From Tritrichomonas musculus (Eukaryota; Parabasalia; Tritrichomonadida; Tritrichomonadidae), in NCBI GenBank assembly GCA_039105265.1, contig JAPFFF010000048.1, forward strand, positions 930,001 through 994,000: 64,000 nucleotides of DNA, written 5' to 3'. This document shows, one piece after another, positions 1 to 10,400 of this stretch (position 1 is its first letter; each line of letters begins with the position of its first letter). A model generated the notes under the pieces. The model was not told the origin of the DNA and searched no databases. It saw only the letters and a list, made by a program, of their open reading frames with translations. The position numbers and the translations under genes were made by a program.

Positions 1-1180
1 AAAATCGTGGCAAATATATAACTACTAAAAGATCAAAGATTTTGGATTGAGTTTTATTCAGGTCCGCATAATCAAATACTTGTAAAAATACCCAATAATG
101 AATCATTTTATATTGAAATGCAATTTATGCCATTCAGTAAGAAATTGATGTATGTTTAAATTTAATAAAATGAATAAATAATATTTTAAGACAATTAGTG
201 AGATTCATTCTTATTATCCTTGTAAATCATCATCAAAATTTGTTCCATTAGCTAAAAGATATGGTTTTACTGAAGAAGAAGCATTAGATTATTTAAAGAA
301 GATAGTACATGATGTTAAGGTACCTAAAGCTAAGTTCATGAATATATATTCGAAACACAGGTGGTTATCAAATGGACACATTCATAAATGATAAAACAAA
401 AGATGGACTCAATTATCTAATGCTGATTAATATCAATACAAGAAAAGCATATTGTTATCCAATGAAAGGGAAAGGAGCAAAAGAAGTAGCAAAAGCACTT
501 AATAAATTTTTGGAGGATGAGAAAGAAGTATACTCTATTACATCAGATCAGGATGCTGCATATTTATCTAATGATGAAATTCAAATAATGAAAACTAATA
601 ATATTGTTTATACAACAACAGAAGACAATAATCATAATGTATTATGTATGATTAATAACACACCACACAGATCTTTAAATTACAAGATGCCTAACGAAAT
701 GACTAAAGAAGATGAAAAAGAAAATGTAAAAACTAGATCTCAAAATAATCCATATGATTTTAAACCTAATAATAGAGTAAGAATTATTCAAGCTAAAAAA
801 CCTTTCGCTAAACGTAGAAATAAAGATAGTAAAGAAGCTTATATTGTAGATTCTAAAGCAGGTAATCAATTTATAATTAAGTCAAAAGATGAATCAATAG
901 ATAAGTTACCAGGTTATAGATTAATCAAAACAACAAATAAAAATATTGCTCAATCATTAAAAGGCGGAAAGAGAGGAATAGTAGATAGAATTATTTCATA
1001 TGATACACAAAAGAATAAATATAAAATTCAATATAGTGAAGGTACAGAAGAAATAATCCCAGCAAAGAATCTAAGAGAAGGAGCACCAACTAAGCTATCT
1101 AATTTAGAAATTGATTTTTGGTCGAATAAACGAAATATACCAAATAATATTAAGAAGTGGGTATAAAAATAGATTTAACA
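1..1180 (+). mobile_element. Maverick/Polinton fossil, one end, cut by window edge
   Basis: Fossil of a self-synthesising Maverick/Polinton element, a family known to be abundant in trichomonads. Two parts are seen: the 3' end of an upstream reading frame (about 60-158, family not recognised) and an integrase segment after it. It is broken, with about three visible breaks, and its left side lies outside the window. No terminal repeat is visible here. A hAT transposase remnant in the opposite orientation begins just after it. Protein sense is still easily read, so the decay is probably not very old; that age is an inference. Confidence 0.6.
372..1166 (+). pseudogene. Polinton integrase segment with basic C-terminal part
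   Basis: This is the longest readable piece of the Polinton, 264 residues. It resembles the second half of a retroviral-type (rve) integrase, with the typical 'NNTPHRSL' stretch, followed by a Lys/Asn-rich C-terminal region whose spacing suggests a small beta-barrel or chromo-like tail. Integrases of this family cut and join the element's ends to host DNA. It belongs to the fossil listed above and is treated as broken. Confidence 0.55.
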
Positions 1181-1194
1181 CAAATAAAATGTCT

Positions 1195-1861
1195 AAACAA
1201 ATAATGAAAGAGGTTGAATCCTTAATACAAAAAACAATGCGCATGTGCTGAAATTCCCAAAAAATTTCGATGAAGTTTATCCTACCACTCATCGACACAT
1301 AAATCAAAAAACTGGAATATTTGAAAGAAATAATTTGATTCTTTCTTTAAATTGAGGCATCATAAGTGAAATTGAATTTGTGAACGATCTTCGGTTGGGT
1401 AGTTGAGGGCAAATATTTTTCAAATAAGTACTTTCTATTGTAGAAATAGGTTTTCCTTCAAGTAATATGAATAAAATAATATTCATATATGAGTATTGTT
1501 CACTGGTTTTAGTACCATTGTCACTTTCTTGGTAATTTCTAATTTGAATGTTATTATGATGAGATGCTTTTCTTACATGCTGATCAATATAATAAGTTTT
1601 AAATTTTGAAATAAACCAATTTTGACAATATTTGCAATAACATTTTTTGTATGGTATTATTTTACCGTCAAGGTCAATTATTGGTAAATATATATGAGAG
1701 TTTTCATCATCGCTGAACGGATTCTAACTTAAAATATTATATTCTTTCCCGGATTCATTTTTAGAATCAGTTACAGAAGGCAACTGGATAATGGTATTTT
1801 GGCATTCAACTTTTTTAAAATGAATCATTGCAAATTCTTGATGGGAACTTAGTTTCTCCAT
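1195..1861 (-). pseudogene. hAT-family transposase, N-terminal half remnant
   Basis: Reading the minus strand from an ATG at 1861 gives a BED-like zinc finger (CKYC followed by paired histidines, about 1570-1650) and then the hAT-type stretch with 'GKPISTIES'. A second frame continues with 'DEW' and 'DKLHRNFLGISAHAHCF', the usual context of the first catalytic Asp in hAT transposases. An in-frame TAG at 1724-1726, a frameshift near 1300 and further stops make it a pseudogene, and the catalytic C-terminal half is missing. hAT assignment rests on motif order only. The 825-bp element at 1909 inserted about 40 bases upstream of this start codon. Confidence 0.55.
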
Positions 1862-1908
1862 CTTTAAAAACATACAATGAAGTCAAAGAAAAAAAAGAGC
1901 ATTTTAAC

Positions 1909-2733
1909 AGAGTAGCTGCAACAAATTCAAAACATGATCGTATTTTTTTGAAGTGTGATATGAAAATTCTATTTTTTTCATAAATTTTTTTCAGTTGTAT
2001 TTATTATTTCGGAAAGCAAATAATAAAATATATGTTGCAATGAGTTGTTTATTGATATTTAATATAGTGCATGCTAAATAATTATAAATTGTAAACTTTT
2101 TTGTTGATTGTTAGTATTTTTTTTAATTAAAAGCAAGGTTCCAATGAAAGGATCCTTTTTATAATAGACTGAAAAATAGTTTAATATATGTAAAAATGAT
2201 TAATCATGATATTAATTCAAATTTTATAGATAATTATAATATGAATTTGGATTGATTATTTTTGGATTTCTTTAGGTTTAAAGCTGGATTCATGAAATAG
2301 TTATGAACTTGCAGATTCACTAGGTTGGAAATCTTTCATTTAATAATTCAAATCCAATTCAAAAAGATAATTACAAAGAAAGAATTCTATGTTTTGTTTT
2401 GTTACAAAATTTTTCACATTTTTTCATGAATAAAATTAAAATTATGCTTAACGCGACCAAGGAATTATTCTCATATATTTGATATTTGTTTATTTATAAT
2501 TAATTTTATATTTTTACCAAATAAAGGATGACCGCATGCACATTTTTAGCATCGTGAATTTATGCATTTTTCCCAGGAATTTTAATCATTTATTTAAAAG
2601 GTGCAAACGCTCAAAATAAAGTTTTATATTATGTTATTATAAAATCATAAAACCTTCTTACCAATGAGAAAAATCAATTTGACAGTCCACTTTTTGAGAG
2701 GGCTTGTCCAAAAAATATCGTTGCAGCTACTCT
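1909..2733. mobile_element. Non-autonomous hAT-like element with 8-bp target duplication
   Basis: The element ends in a perfect 14-bp terminal inverted repeat, AGAGTAGCTGCAAC at 1909-1922 and its complement at 2720-2733. It is flanked by a perfect 8-bp direct repeat, ATTTTAAC, at 1901-1908 and 2734-2741. An 8-bp duplication and an AGAG...GCAAC-type tip are typical of hAT transposons. No meaningful reading frame lies inside, so it would have needed a transposase in trans. The intact duplication suggests a fairly recent insertion. Confidence 0.8.
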
Positions 2734-2741
2734 ATTTTAAC

Positions 2742-4600
2742 TTATATAAAAAAACTTTGAAACGCAATAAGAACTTTTTCTGAACATAAACTATTCAAAA
2801 AAAGCTTATCGTTTTCGAAAGCTTTTAATTCTCATCCTAACGGATAACTTCACCTATACGTTATAAAATCAGTAAAATATTAAGTGAACAAACTTTTTAT
2901 TTTATTTTATTTTTATTTTTATTATTTTTTTATTTTATTAATTTATTTTCCAAAAATCAAAATTAAAAGGAAAAGTTGAATATTTGATTTTTTTCAATAA
3001 AATTTAATATGTCAATTTTTTTCTTTTAAAAAAAAGGTCCTGACAAAGTCCTAAGTCCTGCTGTTGTCCTTGAAAAGTTTTATTGTCCAGGACTTTGCAC
3101 GAGTCTATAATAAATTAAAAGAAATCTGATATATATAACTTTATTTTTAAAAATCGATTTTGACATTATACTTCATTTTTATTTATTTATTGTTTCATAT
3201 CAAAAAATAAAAAAATATGACAAATTTTATTTGGTCACTTTTTTTCAGTTTCAAACTACACTCCATCACGCTTTTAAGCTAATCTTTCTATTCCTTACGC
3301 CAGCCATTTTAATTCTTATACCAGTTTTGCAAAACTTTTCCGATTTCATTCCAATTTTTCTCAATCTTACTAATTCTTGGTCTTATCTTTCTTAATGCTG
3401 ATAACTCTTATACCAGATTTGCAAAAATTGGAATGAAATGCCATTTTTTCTAATTTTTTAGCAACATTTCTTAATCTTTCTCAAACATCAGCTGTCTCAT
3501 CCATTTTTTTCGATAATTAGGTAAAATGTTTGAATCTCAGTTTTTTTTAAAACTTAATTTCAATTTTCATATTGAAAAATGATTAAAATATTATTACAAC
3601 TCAGAATTTTTCACATTATCTTAATTTCTTGCTTAGAATTTTCAAAAGATTGAGATTTTCTTCTCAATTTCAAAGCATGATGATTTTTTCTCACTAAAAA
3701 TGCTTTAAAATCACCAATAAATTGTTATAAGTTCTTATTATTATCATTTCCCCTTTATTTTAATTCATTCAATACGATAAAAATTCAATGCGATTTAATC
3801 GTTTTTTAAGCTGAAAAAGACTTGAAATTAAATCATTGAATTATTCTCCTTTTATCTTCTACAAAGAATAAATATGCAATTATTAATATTATTTTTAATT
3901 TAATATAGCTTTTTTATCATGCAAACCTTTTTATTCAAAAAATACATTATATTATTATTTACTCAGATCAAACAAATTAAACAATATCCAATCATTTCTC
4001 AGCTTATTAATTTTTGCCAATAGTCTAATTTCTGTCCAACATCAACCTAATAGCCAATAATTTCATTTAACATTGACTAAAAAAAAGCAAGTTCTAAAAC
4101 ATGGATAAATTAATTTTTACAATACGATTAATAACAAAAACGTCGAGAATTATCTCCAATACCTTTTATTTTTTCAGAATTTTTTCAATATTATGCAATT
4201 TTACAACTCTTTGCCTGAGATTACATTTTTGAACACAATATTTATATTCAATATTGGAAAAATCTTTTATATATAAACCGAAAGTACCAAAATATACTAA
4301 TTGTATCGAGATCTGATCATCAATATTTGAATGGAAAAAAATTCAACCTTTATTGAGTATCAATATAAATAATCATTTTGTTAATGATGAATAATCCATT
4401 GGAAAATTTCCAATATCATCTATTCTTTGACATAATATTAAAGCATTAAAATTTCTACCATCTCCTTTTTTCTTTTTTTTTTTTTTAATATTTAAATACT
4501 TGAAACTATAGCTAATATATATTATGTTTAATAAAGAAAATATTTATTTGTTCCTGGGATATAAATGATTTAAACTTTTTATAAGTTTTTTCCATTCAAT
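2742..4600. other. Gene-free AT-rich spacer
   Basis: No coding frame is supported. It contains an inverted repeat, TTTCATTCCAATTTTT near 3345-3360 against its complement near 3425-3440, and a direct repeat around 'CTTATACCAG.TTTGCAAAA' near 3316 and 3409. A 9-bp stem (CAAAGTCCT/AGGACTTTG) near 3053-3110 is probably chance. Confidence 0.5.
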
Positions 4601-4683
4601 TTTTTCATAAATTCTACATTTTTGAGAAGGTCAATTTTTTTTTTTTTGCTATACCCGTTCCATAAATTCTACATTTTTTTGGT

Positions 4684-4840
4684 CAATTGTGAGCTTATTC
4701 ATAAGTTCTTCAACTTCTCCATCTTTATGAATAGTTATTTTAGCATTTACTGCAGCAGCATCTACTGCAATAACACATCTATTATCATTTGTATCTTTGA
4801 ACAATTTCACTAACTTTTTGATGGATTTAATTGATCAATC
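4684..4840 (-). pseudogene. Fragment of an unrecognised protein
   Basis: About 50 codons are open on the minus strand and read like real protein, with 'VIAVDAAAVNAKITIHKDGE' in the middle. It has no start codon and no preserved neighbours in frame. It sits directly downstream of the decayed RCC1 gene. It may be a piece of a trichomonad transposase-like family; I do not recognise it with certainty. Confidence 0.35.
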
Positions 4841-4849
4841 AAATATCTT

Positions 4850-5782
4850 GTCGTCTATTTCGTATTTCAATATTAACGCATTCCTAAAGTTACTTATTGT
4901 TCGTGAAGATGGGAAGACAAAATATTGATTTAATAAGGACATGGTGTATTCACCAGATATTCTGAATCAGTGATTCAACATGTGTGAATTCTTCGACTAT
5001 CCATATGTCACTTGGCAGTCCAAGTTAATAGTAATAATTACTTCCACGGCAAAAAACTTGACAGTCTTCTGAAATAGCAAAAAAGTGCTCACGTGTGCCA
5101 CTGATATAGTTGATTTTCTTTCCTTTAAAATTTTCAACTTCTGAAAATGTTTTATTTATTGCTTTTGATGTCACTGAACACTCGAAGATACGATGACTCT
5201 CACAATGACTGATTCATCGCAGCACGCAGCTTTCACTGTTTTCTTGCCTCGCGGAAGTTTCACACTCTCAGCCTCTGAGTTTGCTGAGTCAAAAATTGTT
5301 TTCGTTATGATCATCACAGATCCTGTCGAGTCAATTACAGCTGATGTATAACGGCCACCAAAAAGTGAAACTGGTGACCGTTTACCAATATTAAGAAAAA
5401 TGGTTTCTTTATCTGAATGAGCATAAACAAGCTGAAATGGGTCGTTCATGTTTTCCCCTGCAACAAGATAAAGTGTGTAATCATAACCACAAACTGTTTA
5501 GGTCAATTTGCATGGTTGACAGTTTTTATAGTGAAGATTATCTTGAGTATCGTTTTTAATTGTTTCCTTTGGTAAGGTTGAACTGATTTCCCCTTCACAT
5601 TACATCCAACAGCAAATGCTTCAAAATTTTTATTAATCCAAACAGAATGGAAATATGTTGAAAAAGATAATAAAGAAGAAACGTCGAGGCATTAAGGGAT
5701 TTATTCATCATCCTTTTTATTATTTAAACTTCCTTCTAGTCTATAACCTTCGTTATATCCACAAACATTGATTTTAAAATAA
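4850..5782 (-). pseudogene. RCC1-repeat protein pseudogene
   Basis: Decayed paralogue of the intact RCC1-repeat gene at 53767-54873. Matching segments appear in the same order: 'INVCGYNEG' at the start (near 5780), 'LLSFSTY' near 5650, 'FLNIGKRSPVSLFGG' (5400-5350), 'AACCDES' (near 5210) and 'ISGTREHFFAISED' (near 5080). The longest open piece is 92 codons (5171-5449). Several stops and frameshifts interrupt it. The intact gene has 'FLNIGNRQPVSLFGG' and 'ISGTCLHCLAVSK' at the corresponding places. RCC1 repeats build beta-propellers. Confidence 0.75.
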
Positions 5783-5955
5783 AAAATTATATAGAAAATA
5801 TTTTTCAATTAAAAATAACCAAATTTTATTCTTTGAATACACAAGAATCACGATCAGAAATTTTAAAAAAATTAATTTGCTACTCATTGCATTCAATTTT
5901 GGTCATTCATTTTAAAGAGGGCTAATCAATTCATGCCTCTGCGTTTCTACTTTAC

Positions 5956-6193
5956 GGTACTCTCCTAAAATATTGCTTCTCTCAATTTTCTGAGGCCTCT
6001 CAATTTTGAAAGAAATTTATTTTATCAAAATAATCATCTATCAAAAAATTTAATCAATTTAAAAAATGATAAAATAAAAAAGATATAAAAGATACCAAAC
6101 TCCACTAGCAAAATAAAATCAGCCAATTCGGTGATGATATCTATTTTCAAGTAATATTCTTATTCTTTTGCTTTCATTATTGTAAATTTATTG
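5956..6193 (+). repeat. Left terminal inverted repeat
   Basis: About 238 bp, reverse complement of 8564-8805 with only a few differences, the clearest a short indel near position 30 of the arm. Homology stops sharply after '...TGTAAATTTATTG'. Confidence 0.85.
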
Positions 6194-6378
6194 AATCTTA
6201 TTTCCAAATTCATTATTTTTTTCATCTTTTCGTTATAATAACTAATAATGCACAATATTATATGATATGATATATAATATAATTGTTAATTCTTATTCTT
6301 TCGTTTTCATTATTGAAAATTTATTGAATCTTATTTCCAAATTCATTATTTTTTCATCTTTTCGTTATAATAACTAGC
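6156..6378 (+). repeat. Imperfect ~90-bp direct repeat
   Basis: Copies at 6156-6245 and 6289-6378 share the run from 'ATTCTTATTCTTT' through 'CTTTTCGTTATAATAACTA'. The first copy overlaps the inner end of the left terminal repeat, so the duplication probably arose inside the element. Confidence 0.75.
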
Positions 6379-6892
6379 AATATATAATATTTAATGGCAT
6401 TATCAGTTATTATGATTTAGCAAATTTTTTATTTATTTTCTGCTTATTTCGTTCTATTCATCAGATAATTTTGAAAAAAACTCATTGAATTATTTAAACG
6501 AATAAAGTATTAATAAGTATATTTACATTTCAAAATCAAGTAATTTTCTCAAATATTTCTGCATAATATCATTCAATATTTCTGCATAAATTCGAGTTTG
6601 GTAACAATGGATTAACTCGATTTTTTATGCATTTTATCCATTTACTATTTTGATTCAGTTTCAAATATTTGTATTTTGATAAACTTGTCTCCATAATTTC
6701 TACAGAAAAGATTTAATTAATACAAATTCGAAAGAAATTAAAAAAAAAGATAATTAGAATTCAATTTGTTTTTACTAAACCTTGATCTTTTTATGTGTAA
6801 CTTGTTTTTCCTATTGTTCTTAATAATTTAATTAGTTTCTGTCCTCTTGAAAGTCCTTTTAAGTTATTTTGACGTCATATATATTGGAAAAC

Positions 6893-7000
6893 ATAAACTT
6901 TGTTTTTTAATTTTCGCGTGTAAACTTACAGTTTCTAAGAATTTATTTCAAATATTGAATGATTTATTTTTTCACGCGAAAATTAAAAAACAAAGTTTAT
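6893..7000. repeat. Perfect 28-bp inverted repeat with 52-bp spacer
   Basis: Arms at 6893-6920 and 6973-7000 are perfect reverse complements and contain TTTTCGCGTG. The right arm overlaps the last codons of the transposase frame and the transposase C-terminus is missing there, so the palindrome marks a break or an inserted hairpin. It could also have been a fold-back terminator of the transposase transcript. Confidence 0.8.
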
Positions 7001-7824
7001 CCTTGAGCGTCCAATGAGCTTAATCCGCACGACATCAGCTTTTTCAATTTGAGTATTCTCCACATCCTTTCGATATGTTGTGTGTGCGAACCGGTCTCGG
7101 GATCGACGAAATTTTTTGAATGATTTACTGAAAAGCGTGTATAGTTTTTGTTTGGGGTGTTTTCGATTTGTTGGTATGAAGCCCAGGTATCTGAATGAAT
7201 GATGGAACCTACTGCGATGTGTTTTAATATTTGATCAGTGAGGGTCACTGCAGTTCGATCTTCAACTACTAGCGCAAAAGCTTTATCTGTTTCTCTACAG
7301 ATTCCACCTAAAACCCAAACTGTCTTTAATTGGCGTCCTCGGTCATATTTCCGGTGAGTAATTACTGTTTCTCCTATCTCAACATTCATATCTGGTCCTC
7401 CAATTTGTTCTTGAGGTCCTTCAGTTATTTCTTCGATAACGGAGTCTCTAAATGCAGTAAAAAAATTAGTCACAGTATCTTTGCTTACATTGCATTCAGC
7501 ACAGGTATCTTTGAGCGCTCAAAGAGGATCAATGAGGGCTCTTGTAAGTATTGTTTTGTGAAATAATGAAAAATGAATACGGCAAAGAGTGCAATAGCGT
7601 AGCATATTGAAATATTTAATACTAGAGTTATGTATATTTGATGTTTCTGCTTCGCATTTAGTACACTGGCAAGAATCTTCAATTATATTTAATTCACGAA
7701 ATAATAAAAACATATTGTTTTTGTTTGAACAAAATATGTATAATCCAAAAAGATTTTGAGATTGATTTTCAAACACATTAGCTATTGATTGATTCATATA
7801 AATTATATCAAGAATTAACGTCAT
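6997..7824 (-). pseudogene. Merlin (IS1595-like) transposase, decayed
   Basis: One reading frame runs from an ATG at 7824 to a TAA at 6997, interrupted only by an in-frame TGA at 7519-7521. The N-terminus has a zinc ribbon (CQCTKC ... CTLCRI). Next come a CAEC...VSKDTVTNFF helix-turn-helix-like part and the DDE core with 'RKYDRGR', 'IIHSDTWASY' (second Asp present) and 'HTQHIERMWR' (last acidic residue). The first Asp, normally in a VEIDE context, is Gly here (VEIGE). The C-terminus is cut off by the palindrome at 6973-7000. Stop codon, lost Asp and truncation make it inactive. Confidence 0.75.
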
Positions 7825-8194
7825 TTAAGCATTTAATAGAAAAATTTCAAACTTTTTCATTTATAATTTTCGATTTCTAAAAACTAATTTATCTTAATAA
7901 GAATCATATTATTACCGAATTTTTGAAAGGAAATAACAAATATTCTAGTTTTTGTTTTATATTTTTAATTCAAATAAAAACTTCATAATTCATAATTAAA
8001 ACAACTAATTTACTTTGGCAATAATGATTATTGAAAAATAAGTTTTTTTCATAAATAAATTATATTTATTATCAATTGAGTAATATCAATTAAAAAAATA
8101 GATTAGAAATAAGAAGTTTATCAAAAAAAGCTCCAATATATTGTGAAAAACATACAAAAATGCATGATTTTAGCTATTATTATAAAGATTTCAA

Positions 8195-8340
8195 TGAATA
8201 AATGAATGGTTTCGTTGATTTATGTCTGACTAATGCGTTATTTTAGAGATTAAAGCAATGATTTGGATGAGTAAATGAATAATTTCAGTGACTAGATGAA
8301 TGATTTCAATGAATAAAACAATGATTTCAATGATATAAAC
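8195..8340. repeat. Degenerate short tandem repeat
   Basis: A loose ~20-base phrase, ATGA.TTCAATGAATAAA with variants, recurs about six times. The apparent 84-codon frame on the minus strand is a by-product (EIIHL-like phrases). Confidence 0.4.
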
Positions 8341-9094
8341 ACTGCACAATAGAAATTTACACTTTTGGTCGTTTTTCGTTATGAAAATAAATTTTGGTTT
8401 GTCAAAAGAAATGCTTTTTTCTAGTTTGTAGCAGTAAAGATTAAAGGTATATCGTCGTCTGATGATAGTATTGTTATTTTTCATTTATCGTTATCACTTG
8501 TGATATTCATAAACTCTCATTCATCAGTTGATGAAACAAATGAAATAGAATTTATTGATATCCCAATAAATTTACAATAATGAAAGCAAAAGAATAAGAA
8601 TATTACTTGAAAATAGATATCATCACCGAATTGGCTGATTTTATTTTGCTAGTGGAGTTTGGTATCTTTTATATCTTTTTTATTTTATCATTTTTTAAAT
8701 TGATTAAATTTTTTGATAGATGATTATTTTGATAAAATAAATTTCTTTCAAAATTGAGAGGCCTCAGAAAATTGAGAGAACGAAGCAATATAATAGGAGA
8801 GTACCAAACCTTTTGATATCAATGAATATTGAGAGATTTATTTTCACTCTCAATACATTTTCAATGAATTTGGTAGATAAATACTTTGAAAAAGTTGCAC
8901 ATTAAAAAAAAAAAATTATTAAAATATTGTTTGCCATATAAAAGAATCCAATAAGTTTTTTAATATATAAAATTTAATATTATTTTTTATAAAATATTTA
9001 TCAAAAATAATTAATATCATAAAATAATTATCAATATATTTACCTATATTTGATTTTTTTTAGAAATAAGCATAACATTGAAATTTTTATTGAA

Positions 9095-9952
9095 ATGACG
9101 GACAATCAAACACCACAACAAACAGTTTTCTATGAACTTCAAAAGCCAAATAATAAATTTTGTGCAGATTGTAAAGAGCCAAATCCGAGGTGGGTATCAA
9201 CAAAATATGGCATTTTTATTTGCAAGAAGTGTGCTAATATCCACAAAACTTTATTCCAAAAAGAAGAAGAGATTAAATCAGTAGATGAATCGCAATTTAC
9301 ATCAGCCGACGTATCAATTCTACGGAAGCACGGAAACAAAAAAATAAATGATTATTACGAATGTAACCTGATTGCAAATGATCGACCCACGGAAAATAAG
9401 ACAAGTGAAATGAGCAAGTTTATTGAGAACAAATATGTTAAAAAGCAATGGGCAAATTCGAATAAAAGACGCAAGAATGTCATAAAAAAATTAAACAGAT
9501 ATTTAAATGAGCCAGGAGCGATTGTAACATCAATTTTTGTGTCCTTAATTATTTTATTTATCCTACGACTAACAATCGAGCGATCCAATAAAATTGTTAA
9601 AACAATTTCCTTAGAAGCAATTATTCTTTTTGAAGTCTCGTCAATTAAAGAAAACATATACAGCATTAATCCATTTCTTTTATATCAGGTACTTTACGGT
9701 CTTGCAGGATTTGGATTTATTGACGGATTTCTTGTTGTTATATTAACACGACTAATTAGAATTGGATTAAGCTTTGAACAAAAAGGTATATTTGTACTTT
9801 TATTTGCTGCAATTTTAATTCTAATTAGATTTGGAATTGAGATTGCCATAATCACAGTAATTTCTGTTGTGATGATATTTTTCACATTGAGATCATTTAT
9901 ATCAGAACTGCCTAAAGGTGATCTAATATTTTCCCAAAAATTTTTAGAATAA
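9095..9952 (+). CDS. ArfGAP-like zinc finger protein with C-terminal membrane segments
   Basis: The N-terminus is an ArfGAP domain: 'CADC' and 'CKKC' in a CX2CX16CX2C zinc site, with the family phrases 'P.W.S..YG.FIC' and a later 'HGNKKINDYYE'. ArfGAPs stimulate GTP hydrolysis by Arf GTPases in vesicle traffic. The finger Arg, which follows the 'IH' after the last Cys in the family (IHR.LG), is Lys here (IHK), and the following LG is lost. The last ~120 residues form four or five hydrophobic helices, which would fix the protein in an endomembrane. I chose the ATG at 9095 (MTDNQTP) rather than the in-frame ATG at 9050, whose first 15 residues look like leader noise. About 285 residues. A catalytically weak or adaptor role is inference. 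Confidence 0.7.
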   Translation: MTDNQTPQQTVFYELQKPNNKFCADCKEPNPRWVSTKYGIFICKKCANIHKTLFQKEEEIKSVDESQFTSADVSILRKHGNKKINDYYECNLIANDRPTENKTSEMSKFIENKYVKKQWANSNKRRKNVIKKLNRYLNEPGAIVTSIFVSLIILFILRLTIERSNKIVKTISLEAIILFEVSSIKENIYSINPFLLYQVLYGLAGFGFIDGFLVVILTRLIRIGLSFEQKGIFVLLFAAILILIRFGIEIAIITVISVVMIFFTLRSFISELPKGDLIFSQKFLE

Positions 9953-10400
9953 ACTTTCACTCTATGTGAAATTTATTGACCTTGCAAATTGACCTTGCGA
10001 TTTTTTTTTCACAAAGCTTCATGAAGCTTTTTTAATAAATAAATATTAAAAAACTTTTTATTATTTAATATTATTATTAAATGAGCATCCTTATATCCAA
10101 TTATATATATATATATCTTCTTCAATCAGAAATATTATATTTCAAATATTTTATGGAGTTTAAATTAAATGATATAGAAAACTCCACATTGATGGGTATT
10201 CTAGGTTAATTATGATGAGTTAAAGCATATTTTTTTTTTTTTTTTTTAAAAAAAAAAACTCAAAATGGCTAGTACCAAAAGTAAAAAAGAGAGTACTTTT
10301 TCTTACAAATCTAAAAAAGTAATTATTGACCATTTACAGTCAATATCCGATCGTTTTCAATTGAAATAAAAATATATAAATTTAATACAATAAATTTCTT
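9953..10400. other. Spacer between convergent genes with 18-bp palindrome
   Basis: No gene. A perfect 18-bp palindrome, AAAGCTTCATGAAGCTTT, lies at 10013-10030 followed by more T residues, just past the stop of the ArfGAP-like gene; it may be a 3'-end signal. A short direct repeat, ATTGACCTTGC, precedes it. A T-run and A-run pair (10231-10258) can also fold. Confidence 0.5.

Larger units (their letters stand above)
5956..8805 (-). mobile_element. Merlin-type DNA transposon with ~240-bp terminal inverted repeats
   Basis: Two near-identical inverted arms (5956-6193 and 8564-8805) start with GGTACTCTCCT and enclose a decayed IS1595/ISXO2-like transposase. Transposases of that fold in eukaryotes define the Merlin superfamily, which is known from Trichomonas. 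The few arm differences lie close to the tips. No target duplication is visible: the flanks are ...TTTAC and AAACC... . The arms are much better preserved than the coding region. It may also be a younger long-TIR element that carries an older Merlin inside. Confidence 0.65.

Noticed and set aside
7519-7521. Programmed read-through of the TGA in the Merlin transposase
   Set aside because: The lost catalytic Asp and missing C-terminus make simple decay the better explanation.
7330-7682. Overlapping short frames on both strands over the Merlin transposase N-terminus
   Set aside because: The zinc-ribbon frame (same phase as 6997-7473) explains the region; the others are shadows.
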